Positions 48,719 through 57,952 of a stretch of DNA of 64,000 nucleotides are shown here, piece by piece (within the stretch, counting starts at the first letter, position 1; each line of letters opens with the position of its first letter). The stretch comes from Humulus lupulus. Its lineage: Eukaryota; Streptophyta; Magnoliopsida; Rosales; Cannabaceae. A program made the position numbers and the translations under genes. Under the pieces are notes generated by a model. The model was not told where the DNA came from. It searched no databases and worked only from the letters and a program-made list of their open reading frames with translations. Where the stretch lies: the NCBI RefSeq assembly GCF_963169125.1, contig NC_084795.1, positions 132,411,701 to 132,475,700 on the forward strand, read 5' to 3'.

Positions 48719-49110
48719 GTAGCCTCTAATAAAAAGGAAAAAGAAAACATGGTCTTTTTTAAAATATATATTTATATACATGGACCAGATTGATGTAAAT
48801 GGATCCTTAATAAGTACTAATAATTTTGAAAAGATTGGAATTTTCTCAGTCACTATGATATCTAATTATAAGTTTCATAAGCTGAGCGAATTCTCTCAAT
48901 CATGGCATACGTGAAAGCTGTAAGGCAGAGAGTACAACCAGATGGGAAAACATGTTTATCCAATACCAATTTTTTCTTATATATAATATTTATTTATTAT
49001 TACCACTTGTCATCGATCTCTACTGGATAATACTTTTTGAAGCTTCAATATTGATAAAAAAAAACTATTTGCATGATCAGTTTCCACTTTCCAACACAAA
49101 TATATATATA
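47871..49110. other. AT-rich intergenic stretch
   Basis: No transposon or gene is recognised. It holds a TA microsatellite at 48688-48714. A short ATG frame at 48902 (MAYVKAVRQRVQPDGKT) has exon-like codon use but stops within about 45 codons and matches nothing I know. The frame at 48952-49167 partly overlaps the fold-back and looks like chance. Confidence 0.5.
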
Positions 49111-49497
49111 GGGAAGGGTTTCAGTTTAAGTCCTACTGGTAGGGCTCTCAGTGTTTACAACCCGTGAACAGTTTTCGGCGCGATTTTTTTTATGACCGTG
49201 TATATTGCAGCTATTTAGAGAATCCTGCAAATTTTCAGAAATTTCCGAATAGTTTACAGTACCGAAAACTAGGTTCAAACATGTTGTTGTATGTGTGACT
49301 AATGTTTTTTATGTGCATAGAAAACAACATGTTTGAACCTAATTTTCGGTACTGTAAACTAATCGGAATTTTCTGAAAATTTGCAGGATGCTCTAAATAG
49401 CTACAATATACAATGCCATAAAAAAAGTTGCACTGAAAACTGTTAACGGGTTGAGAAACACTGAGAGCCCTACTGGTAGAGTTTAAAGTGAAGCCCC
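49111..49497. mobile_element. Fold-back MITE-like element (387 bp)
   Basis: Two arms of about 180 bp (49111-49290 and 49320-49497) are inverted copies. Landmarks appear in mirror order: CTACTGGTAGGGCTCTCAGTG, CAGTTTTC, AATTTTCAG, TTTACAGTACCGAAAA, GTTCAAACATGTTGTT. The loop is about 25-30 bp. The outer ends are GGGAAGGGTTTCAGTTTAA and, inverted, GGGGCTTCACTTTAAA. TATA flanks both ends. There is no coding capacity. The shape suits a non-autonomous DNA transposon with long inverted repeats; the superfamily is unclear. Confidence 0.75.
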
Positions 49498-49906
49498 TAT
49501 AAAAGAATTGTCCTATATATATATAAATACTATTTTGGTCTATTGGTTGTACAAAAGTGCTTGATTAGATCATCTATTTTATTAAATGACAATTATGATT
49601 CTATATTTGCAAAATATAATAAAAATAATACTCAGAATTTAATTTTGGTAAAATTATTTTTCAATACAACTAAAATCACTCAGATTTTATTAATTGAATA
49701 ATTAAAAATAAATATTAAATAAAAAATATATAAATTAATTTTAAAATAATAATATTTTAATTAATAAATAAAAATAAATATTTTTAATTCAAAATATTTT
49801 TTTAAATAAATAAAAAAAACTTAAACCTATTTATCTAAAAATCTAAAACAAAAATCAAACAACATTAAAATAAAAAGAAAAAACTAAAACAAAGTGAAGT
49901 GAAGTG
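49498..49906. other. Very AT-rich spacer
   Basis: Runs of A and T with no open frame, transposon end or repeat that I can name. Confidence 0.5.
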
Positions 49907-50191
49907 ATTCCTTTCATAGGTTTGTGACAAGGTGATCCACTTTCACCGTATTTATTTTTTATATGTGCTAAAACTTTTTCAGCATTAGTAAGACAAGTAG
50001 AAAGGAGAAGAGACATGTTGGGACTAAGAATAACAAGTAATGCTCCTTCCATTACTCACTTATTTTTCATAGATGATAGTCTTCTTTTTTGTCATGCTTA
50101 TGAAAGATCCTTGCATGTTATTCAGAACATATTCGATCTTTATTCTACATGTAAAGATATATGTTTCATCTTTAATTTCTCTTCCAAGTAG
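49907..50191 (+). pseudogene. LINE (L1-type) reverse transcriptase fragment
   Basis: The frame reads FIGL-stop-QGDPLSPYLFFICAKTFSAL, then HLFFIDDSLLFCHA and IQNIFDLYSTCKDICFIFNFSSK, ending at a TAG (50189-50191). QGDPLSPYLF and the F-x-DD-SLLF motif define plant L1 reverse transcriptase; here FADD is FIDD. Only about 95 codons remain of a protein of more than 1000 residues. No poly-A tail or target duplication was found. Confidence 0.85.
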
Positions 50192-50429
50192 ACAACTTAA
50201 TGCTTTTTTGATTTAGATGTCTTTTATGATCATGGAGAATGTTGACCAACATTTTAGTCAACCGACAACACCAAGTCTATTAAAACGATAATTTAATAAT
50301 GAAAAGAATTGAACTTTAAATAAATGACACAAATAATTTTATAGTAATTCAGCCCTAAGGGTTGGTAATGACCGACATCCACTTGTACTTTTATAATCAC
50401 GAAGGTTTCAAACCTAAGATCAAATGAAC
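50192..50429. other. Unassigned junction
   Basis: No coding sequence or repeat end is recognised between the LINE fragment and the third Tekay element. Confidence 0.4.
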
Positions 50430-51893
50430 CGGATAAGGTGATAGCCTACGCCTCAAGGCAAATGTAGTTGCTAATGCGCTAAGTAGAAAGAATTATGGAA
50501 GTCTAGCATCATTAGCTGGAATAGAAAAGCCATTACAACAGGAGCTGATCAATGCTGGAATAGAAGTAGTCATTGGTAACTTGGCGAACTGGTCCATCCA
50601 TCAAGCCTGTTAGAAGATATACAGAATGGGCAAGTGCATGATGACACGTTAGTAACACATATGGATGCAGTTAGAAAAGGGAAGGCCGTGGATTTCTCAA
50701 TATCAAGTCAAGGGTTATTAAGATGTAACGATCGGGTATGCCTGCTAAACGATCAAGGGATTAAGATGACAATTTTAGAAGAAGCGCACAATGCACCATA
50801 CTTAGTTCATCCAAGGTCGACCAAGATGACTCACGACCTTAAAGTGTTATATTGGTGGCTAGGAATGAAGAAAGATAAAGCAGAGTATGTGTCTAAATGC
50901 TTGGTATGCCAGCAAGTGAAAGCAAAACATCAGTGGCCTGCAGGCTTATTGCAACCACTTAGCATTCCAAAATGGAAATGGGATGATATAGCCATAGATT
51001 TTGTGATGAGTTTGCCACGAATAAGTAAGCAGCATGATTCGGCTTGGATAGTAATAGATAGATTAACCAAGTCAGTTAATTTCCTTTATGTTAAGACTTC
51101 GTACACAGCAGATCAATACACAGACGTTTAAGTCCAAGAAATAGTACGACTGCATAGAATCTCTAAGACAATAGTATTCGATAGAGGATCGATGTTTACA
51201 TTGAGATCTTGGAGTAAGTATTTGCCGTTGATAGAATTCTCCTACAAACAATAGCTACCAGTCAACAATCAGGATGGTACCCTACAAGCTACTTTATGGA
51301 ATAAGGGTCGATCGCCTTGCATTAGGACGAGGTAGGAGAAAGGAAACTACTTGGACCTGAAGCTGTTAGAGGAGCTAAGGATGTAGTAGCGCTGATTAGA
51401 AAGCGTATGCTTGCTGCTCAAAGCCATTAGAAAAGTTATACAGATGCCAAGCGGCGTGATGTGGAATTCAAAGTCGGAGATCAAGTTTTCATAAGAATAT
51501 CTCCTATGAAAGGTGTGAAGCGGTTCGGGAAGAAGGCAAGCTTAGTCCCAGGTTTATAGGTCCTTTTGAGATATTGGACAAAGTGGGAGCAGTTGCATAT
51601 AGCTTAGCCCTACCGCCAGCTTTAGCAGATAGTCATAATGTATTTCACATCTCAATGCTGCATAAATATGTGTCAGACCCATCTCACGTCCTTAAGTACG
51701 ATACGATAACACTCTATAAAGACTTGAGTTACGAGGAACGACCGGCTAGCATCCTAGAAAGAATGATGAAAGAATTACGGTCTAAGAGTTTTCTGATAGT
51801 CAAGGTCCTATGGAGTAATAGTTCTGAACGGGAGGCAACGTGGGAGTTGGAGGAAGACATGTTAGATCGGTATCCAGAATTGTTTGATAAGTA
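50430..51893 (+). pseudogene. Tekay-3 integrase with chromodomain
   Basis: VIAYASRQ, the RNase H end, is joined to NVVANALSRK after a deletion of the usual linker. The open part (50634-51131) holds the H-H-C-C domain (HNAPYLVHPRSTKMTH, CLVCQQVKAKHQ) and the core start WDDIAIDFVMSLPR. After FDRGSMFT about 60 codons with the catalytic Glu are deleted, and the frame resumes at SWSKYLPLIEFSYK. The last frame (51574-51893) holds LPPALADSHNVFHISMLHKY and a chromodomain, YEERPASILERM...EATWELEEDM. Chromodomains steer chromovirus insertion to heterochromatin. Many stops lie between 51130 and 51570. Confidence 0.85.
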
Positions 51894-51916
51894 AATTTTG
51901 GGGAAGAAATTCTTTT

Positions 51917-51930
51917 AAGTAGGGGAGAAT
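51917..51930 (+). other. Polypurine tract of Tekay-3
   Basis: AAGTAGGGGAGAAT precedes the LTR start TGTAGTGTCTCAG. The preceding GGGGAAGAAATTCTTTT is the usual chromovirus arrangement. Confidence 0.8.
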
Positions 51931-53262
51931 TGTAGTGTCTCAGAATTTTACTTAGCTAGTTAGATAGTAGTAGTAGTAGCAATATCTAGTATTAGTTTGT
52001 AGTATGTTAGATTTTGTGGATTTTGGTTCAAACCGGGACTTAGTTGGAAACTCATAGCAATAGTTATGGATTTTATAAGTTTAACCCATAATTTAAGAAT
52101 ATTAATTATAACATAAGGTTTGATTAATATTGCTGGTTATTAATATGATAATTAGTATAACCTAAGGTTTAGATAGAGCCAATAAGAATATGACATTTGT
52201 CATGACCATGGTTATTCATAAGGTTTAGATAGAGCCAATAGGATTATAATACTTGTCATATGCATGATTATTAAGGAATTATTATTTTAATGATAAAATA
52301 AGGGAATTATAAGACTTAGTCTTCACCAAAATCTGTTAAGAGCATGACATTTGTCACAATTTTATTTATTTGTGGATTAAGTTGTTATTTAGATAATTAA
52401 ATAGATTTTCCATAACTTTAGGGTACTGTAACTTCCGACCTATTTTTGACCCAGTTATGTTATGAATTTCGAAAAATAGTATTTCTAGAAAGTTGTAGAT
52501 AATTGAATTAGCTTTCTAACGATATAAATATGGTCTAAATCAGAGCCATACATCTCTAGTTATATTAATTGTACTATATATGAGTTTAGAGTTACGAGAT
52601 TTAGGGAGTTAGAAGTTAGGATTCTATTTTTATTTTTGTTTTTAATTTTAAATCAAGCTTTGACTCCTTAAACCTCTCACTGAAAAATTTGACCAAGTCC
52701 TAATCCTTTGACTGAGGAATATTCAAATATTTTCAATTAAATTCATTATTTTTATTCAAAGCCAAAAAGAAGATTTTTATTCCTAGAACTCTATAAATAG
52801 GACTTAGAACTCAACCCTTCTTCTCATTCTTCAAGTTGTGATAAGATACTCCAAGGTGCTAGTGAGACCATAAGAGTGATAAACACTTGGGTTGGGAAAG
52901 AACTTTATCATTCTTAAGCTTTATAAAATACTTGGGAAGTGAGGTTTAGTATATTTCGGTATTGGAGTTAGACCAGTCCATAAGGTCAACTAAGGTACTC
53001 CTATTCTCTAAGTCCAATTCTTTAAAACTCTTTAGTTTCCTTTAGTTCCTTTTATTTAGATCCTAACTTGTGATATTGGTTTTGATTAGGCTCTTGAAAC
53101 ATAAAGATCTTTCTTGGTAAGTTTCGACTTGAAGGTTTAGTTTCCACATTTATTATTTACTCTATAGAAATACGCACCATTCTATTGTTGGTTTTAGGAG
53201 TGTTCCAAGTCCCGCTTTGTTCTCAAATATCCCGGTTTTGGTAAGGAAAATATGATAGATCT
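51931..53262 (+). repeat. 3' LTR of Tekay-3 (truncated)
   Basis: It starts TGTAGTGTCTCAG. A TAG microsatellite lies at 51965-51980 and a TATA box (TATAAATAG) at 52792-52800. No CA terminus is found before the Tat-2 LTR at 53263, so the LTR is cut there. The exact edge depends on how far the Tat-2 LTR reaches. Confidence 0.7.
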
Positions 53263-53715
53263 TGTACGCTTGTATGATATGTTATGCTTATATGTTATGA
53301 TAAGTTTATGTTATGATATGTTTATGCTATAATATGTATATGTATGAATGGGCCGCACGTCCCAATCCAGTCGTGGGTGTCTGAATACGCACGTTCCTGC
53401 TGCGTGTCCGAGAAGTCAAGGGTATATCAGACACGTGATGTCTGATATATGCACGTTTACCTTGCATGTCTGACTTTATAAAAGGTCACATCCTCCAACT
53501 CTAGCTCGTACAATGAGCTGGATGCTTCCCTCGGCCTGTGTTCTTCAGAGCCCAGGCCCAGTCCTTAAGCAATCTTGGCGAACCCTTAGGTTACCTCGAG
53601 CTGAGGAGGTAGGACCTTACGATGGCAGCACCGGCCTTGGGGATGTTCACGTGGTAGTCGTGATTAGGCCGTATCTCAGCTAGCTAATCAGCCCATGGGA
53701 AAATCTAGGCGTACA
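53263..53715 (-). repeat. 3' LTR of Tat-2 (probable limits)
   Basis: In element orientation it starts TGTACGCC after the polypurine tract. A perfect 7-bp inverted terminus TGTACGC...GCGTACA gives 453 bp. A TATA box (TTTTATAAAG) lies near 53475. Two imperfect copies of a TGTCTGA...CACGTT...TGTC(C/T)GA segment lie at 53377-53465. The left limit is inferred only from the inverted termini; the AT-rich part at 53270-53340 could instead belong to the Tekay-3 LTR. Confidence 0.6.
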
Positions 53716-53731
53716 TCTGCCCCCCAAGCCC
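53716..53731 (-). other. Polypurine tract of Tat-2
   Basis: The minus strand reads GGGGCTTGGGGGGCAGA directly before the LTR. The 11-mer CTTGGGGGGCA is identical to that of Tat-1. Confidence 0.8.
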
Positions 53732-53944
53732 CTGCTCGTGGTGCATGACATCGCATAGGGCCACAGTTGGGGCTTTTAGGCTTCCCCAAGAACTCTTCAT
53801 ATCCCACAATCTACGCAGGCGCTGAATACGTGGAACATCGTGGTTGGTGACGGTATGTCTTCCGAGAACCGCATTTACTGGCCTAGCCTATACCCAGCCG
53901 TCGTTTCGCCTTTTGAGTGGAGGGCCTTGGATCCCACATTAGGG

Positions 53945-53988
53945 CAATCCAATGGCCCTCTTCACGTGACCCTTCACGCATATAAAAA
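53945..53988 (+). promoter_or_regulatory. Promoter of the Tat-2 antisense gene
   Basis: On the plus strand a CCAAT box (about 53949), a G-box-like CACGTG (53963-53968) and a TATA box TATAAAAAGG (53981-53990) line up within 45 bases. The equivalent minus-strand region of Tat-1 keeps TATA and CCAAT. It faces the gene at 54742 and away from the LTR. Confidence 0.65.
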
Positions 53989-54741
53989 GGGGTGGCCACC
54001 TTACGCATGGGCCACCCGTTCATTTGAAATTTTTCAGAAATTTTCCTCTTCTTCTCTCTTCATCTTCAAAAGAAAAAACCCTCTTCTTCCCAACCGCCAT
54101 TCCTAACGCTCAAGAAGTTCAGGCGCAAAGACTCCTTCGAAGCCTTGGAACCAACTACTCCTACGAAGCCCCAACCCAGGCGATACCTTCATCCACTTCC
54201 CAGCCAAACACTCTGTTAGTCTCCTGACTGTGCATGTTTTGAAATTATTCTTTACTGTAGCTTAGGTAAATATTTACTGTAGCTGCATGCAAAGGTTTGC
54301 TGGGTTTTGTGGGAATGAAGGGTGAAAGCCTTTTAGGTTAGGGTATCTTTGCAGTAGAAAACCGTTTAGGAGCATGGTTTACAGGATGCATTTTCTGGGG
54401 AAAATTTCTGGGTAGGATTTTTGGTATGCTGGTTTAGAGTATTCAATATTTTTGGGTGCAAAACCGGGTAGCTTAGGGGACACGCTTCACAGTCGGTTTT
54501 GCCTTTCGTGCCTACTGAAACTTTCCTTCCAAGGCAAATTCTATCCTGACCCTCCTGACACACGAATTCCGAGTAATCGGGGATTTGTTGGGAGCACAGG
54601 CGCGTGTTCTTAGAACTGCGTGGTCTCACTCTCCACGGGCTGGGCTTACCTTAGCTCGTGTCAAAGAAACACATTCAGATTCTCTTCCACCTTAGGTCGC
54701 CTTTTTCTAAAATTTATTCTTTTTGTTCGCTAGGCGACCAG

Positions 54742-57437
54742 ATGGGACCCAAGAAGAATGCTCCCAAGAAGCCTGTAGGAAGCTCGTCCTCCCGTCATGA
54801 CAAAGGAAAGGAGGTGATGGCCGAATCCCCGATCCCCAACTTCAGGCCAGCGGTGGAATAGGAGCTCGAGGTGGCCCCTGACGCGTTCTTTGAGGTGGAG
54901 AGGATCGTCTCAAAGATTACCGACCAGGCGAAGGTAAACAAGATCTTCCTCTCCCACAAGATCGAGCTGGGGAGAGAATCCGTGATTGCCCGACCTCCCG
55001 CAGAGGGCGAGAGGAGCTGCGCGCCACTTGACGAGGCATTCTCGGCCTGGAGCGACGAGCATTTTAAGGCAGGGGCCTTCCTCCCGTTGGATCAGTACTT
55101 CGCTGATTTCCTTAATTACGTGAGGTTGGCCCCATTCCAGCGCCCCCCCAACTCTTGTCGGCTGTTGGCGGGGTTAAGATATTTATTGTTGAAACAGGAG
55201 TGGGAGGTCCCCACTCCTGCAGATATTTTGTACTTTTTCTGCCTCAAGGCCAGCCCGGAGCAGCGGGCGCGAGGCGACGGATTTTATTACTTAACCCGGT
55301 TCCCCAACACGGCTGCGTTCATCGAGCTGCCCAGCCACCCCAACGACTTCAAAGATCAATTCTTTATGTCGACGGGGTTTCGAAACTGTGAGCTCCACTA
55401 CTTCAATCGCCCTCGTAAGTGCTTTTCAACCTTAGCTTGTAAGTTAAGTATCGTTTAGGTCCCCTTTTATCCGCCTCTGACTTAGGATAATTCTGCAACT
55501 ATCTTCGCGAGGACAGAGAAATCTGTGACCCTCGGGGCCCAATACGAGACACTGGCGGGCTTGCCCCCCAGTGAAAAAGACTATCGTCAGCTCGTGACAG
55601 ACGAGACAATGGTGGCCTGTAAGCTGATCTCCCCGGGCCAGACTCTGAACTTGAGGAGGACGAGGGCGCTTCCCCCAGCTCGCGATACTAGGCCTATCAT
55701 CGTGGAGCGGATCGCGGGGGACGAAGAAGAGGAGGATGAGGTTCCCCTCATGAGGAACAGGAAGCGGGCGTTGGAGGCCGCCCAAAGAATGGACGAGGAG
55801 AGGATCCGGTCCGGAGCAGCCGCGGGTCCTTCTGGCCAAGGTAACCCTTATATGTTTAGGAATTTAGATAGGACCACTGCCGACCCCCGGCTAGCTAGGT
55901 TCAATCCCAGACAGTTCGTCCAACGTCACCGAAGTGATCCGGACTTGGATACAACCCTACTTCACTGTGTCGACCAGCTCGTGCTGGATTACCAAGATAG
56001 CCGCCCTAGGGGTACCGTAGTCATAGATAACACCTTAGCCTTTAGGTCGATCCTATTCGAGGATTATGGGACCATCCTCCGGTCATGGACATCACTCCGG
56101 AGGGGTGCCGTAGCTCCGGGACTTAGGCAATATGTAGAAGAATCTAGCCCGGAACCAGTGTCGGATCCAGAACTTGCGCCAGCTCAGGAAATAATCGACT
56201 TAGATTCTCCCGCAGGAGCTCCGGGGTCCGATGGTTGTAACCATAGGCTCTTCTTCTAGCTCGGGGGTAGGATCCCTTTTAGTATATATATACTTGAATT
56301 TCTCTTTTTCCCCCTTTGTTTTTGTTTTTGAATGGCTGCTAACTTGTGTACTAACCATATCTTTGTTTTGGCAGAAGAGATGTCTCAGCCCGGAGGGAGT
56401 CTGCGAGCTGCGTTCGCCGGGGGTAATCCCTCAACCGGGGCCTCTGGGCCCAAAATGAAGAAGCCCCGAACTTTAAAGAAAACCACCGGGACCCCAACCA
56501 AGTCTCTTGCAAAGGAGAAAGAGCAGCCCCCCGCCGCACAGGTCGTGGGAACTGTTCCTCCTGTTGCAGGGGAGAGCAGCATGCCCCCACCCCCTCTGCG
56601 AGCTCCGGCCTTTGTCTGGGACATAGGGACGGAGCTCAGGACTTCGGCAATTTCAAACTTCGAGGTGCGCATCCCGGTTGATCCCCAGAACCTAGAGAAA
56701 ATTCCAGAGGCCTTCCGAGGGACGGTGTATGAGTCGGCGAACTACGCCGTCAGCCACATTTACAAGTTCAACGAGAAGGAGCTCAGGGCCATCGAATCCA
56801 GGAGCCCGGTGGGCGTGCTGGAGTCTTCATTGGGCATGGCCCTAACGGTAAGCTAACCTCAAGCTTTTATGGTTTTTTATTTTCATGCCTTGCCCTGTTT
56901 TTCCTTTCTCCCTTCTCTTTTTTTTTTTCTAAGGCATGTGCCTCCCCGCTTTCGCAGAGCGCCGTTGCCCTTCATCGGAGCATAGCCAGGACCAAGGCCC
57001 AGCTCGAGGAGATGAGAAGCGAGCATCAGGCGGTTGTGGCCAACCACCGGACCTCCTTGCAGACGACTAAGGACGCCCTGGCGGCCGCGCAGGCCGAGCT
57101 GAAAGAGGCCCGTCCCAAGCTACAAGAGCTCGAGACCACCAAAGCCGCCCTCGCCGCCTCATGGGCCGACCTAGACACTGCGAAGGCCGAGGCTAAGGCC
57201 GCCCTGTAGGTCGAGCAGGCAACTTCAGGCACCGCCATGGAGGACATGTTCTACCATTGCTGGGCCTATAACCAGGACGCCGACTTTTCCTTCTTGGCAG
57301 CGGACGTCTGGGAGCCCTTGCTGGAGAAGTTCAAAGCTCGCCTCGAGAAAGAAGCACCTTCCGAGGCCGGGGAAGTCTTCGGCGCAGCTGAGCAGGGCGA
57401 GACGGTGACCTCCAAGGGGCCAACTGGTGGAACCTAG
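54742..57437 (+). pseudogene. Tat antisense gene (putative gypsy-type transposon protein)
   Basis: Four exons fit: 54742-55414, 55517-56266, 56375-56847 and 56958-57437. All introns are GT...AG, and the phases match (1, 1, 0), giving 792 codons including the stop. Exon 1 starts MGPKKNAPKKPVGSSSSR and holds a domain with FKAGAFLPLDQYFADFLNYV and LLAGLRYLLLKQEWEVPTP; this resembles the Pfam family named putative gypsy type transposon (Transposase_28). Exon 2 has an acidic middle, exon 3 is Lys/Pro-rich, and exon 4 is an Ala/Glu-rich coiled coil. Three in-frame TAG stops (54859, 56257, 57207) inactivate it. Its role is unknown. Shorter frames on either strand here are shadows. Confidence 0.75.
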
Positions 57438-57590
57438 GGCCTTTCCATTCTTCCCCCACTCTTTCATTCTTATTATTTTTTTGTTGTAAATTTTGCATGA
57501 GGTGTTCCCGCCTCGAGACAATTAATTTTTACCTTTGAATTGATTAACTCCTTTTTGTCTCTATGCATTTCAGTTACAATTTTTTCAAAA

Positions 57591-57809
57591 ACTTAGTTCG
57601 CGTTAACTTTTATCAATATCTCGTGCTCTTTAGGAAGAACAACGATCAATAGATTTAAATCAACTTCTAAGTTTTTTGACCTGGTTATATCCAGGATAGG
57701 ACTTAGTTCGCGTTAATCCTTATTAATATCTCGCATTTTTTAAGAAAAACAACGATCAATCGATATGAATAAACTTCTAAGTCATTAAGGCGACCTGTTT
57801 ATATCCATG
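57591..57809. repeat. 110-bp tandem repeat, two units
   Basis: Both units start ACTTAGTTCGCGTTAA (57591 and 57701) and share AACAACGATCAAT, AAACTTCTAAG-type and TATATCCA blocks in order. Confidence 0.85.
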
Positions 57810-57816
57810 TACCACA

Positions 57817-57827
57817 TGCCCCCCAAG
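57817..57827 (-). other. Internal polypurine-like motif in Tat-2
   Basis: The minus strand reads CTTGGGGGGCA, followed by TG, just downstream of the pol stop. It is identical to the polypurine core next to both Tat LTRs (708-718 and 53718-53728). Confidence 0.6.
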
Positions 57828-57952
57828 TAACTGGGAAAGGGTATTTCGTGGTTACTTTAGATTACACTTGAAAACATGTACAAACATAAACAAAAAAGTT
57901 AATTCTCATTGCTTAATACATAAAAAATGGCCTTTCAGGCCTTACAAGTGAA

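Larger units (their letters stand above)
50430..53262 (+). mobile_element. Tekay-3: 3' part of a chromovirus
   Basis: It begins inside the end of RNase H, passes through integrase and chromodomain to a polypurine tract, and ends in an LTR starting at 51931. Everything upstream of RNase H is gone. The LTR runs into the Tat-2 LTR, so Tat-2 may have inserted into it. The rest of the LTR, if it exists, lies right of the window. Confidence 0.75.
57438..57952. other. Convergent gap between antisense gene and pol
   Basis: Non-coding. It holds a two-unit 110-bp tandem repeat and a second copy of the polypurine 11-mer. Both flanking genes point into it, so both transcripts should end here. Confidence 0.6.

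Noticed and set aside
48902..49030. Possible first exon MAYVKAVRQRVQPDGKT
   Set aside because: Short, no splice donor or downstream exon found, and no family recognised. Noted but not annotated as a gene.
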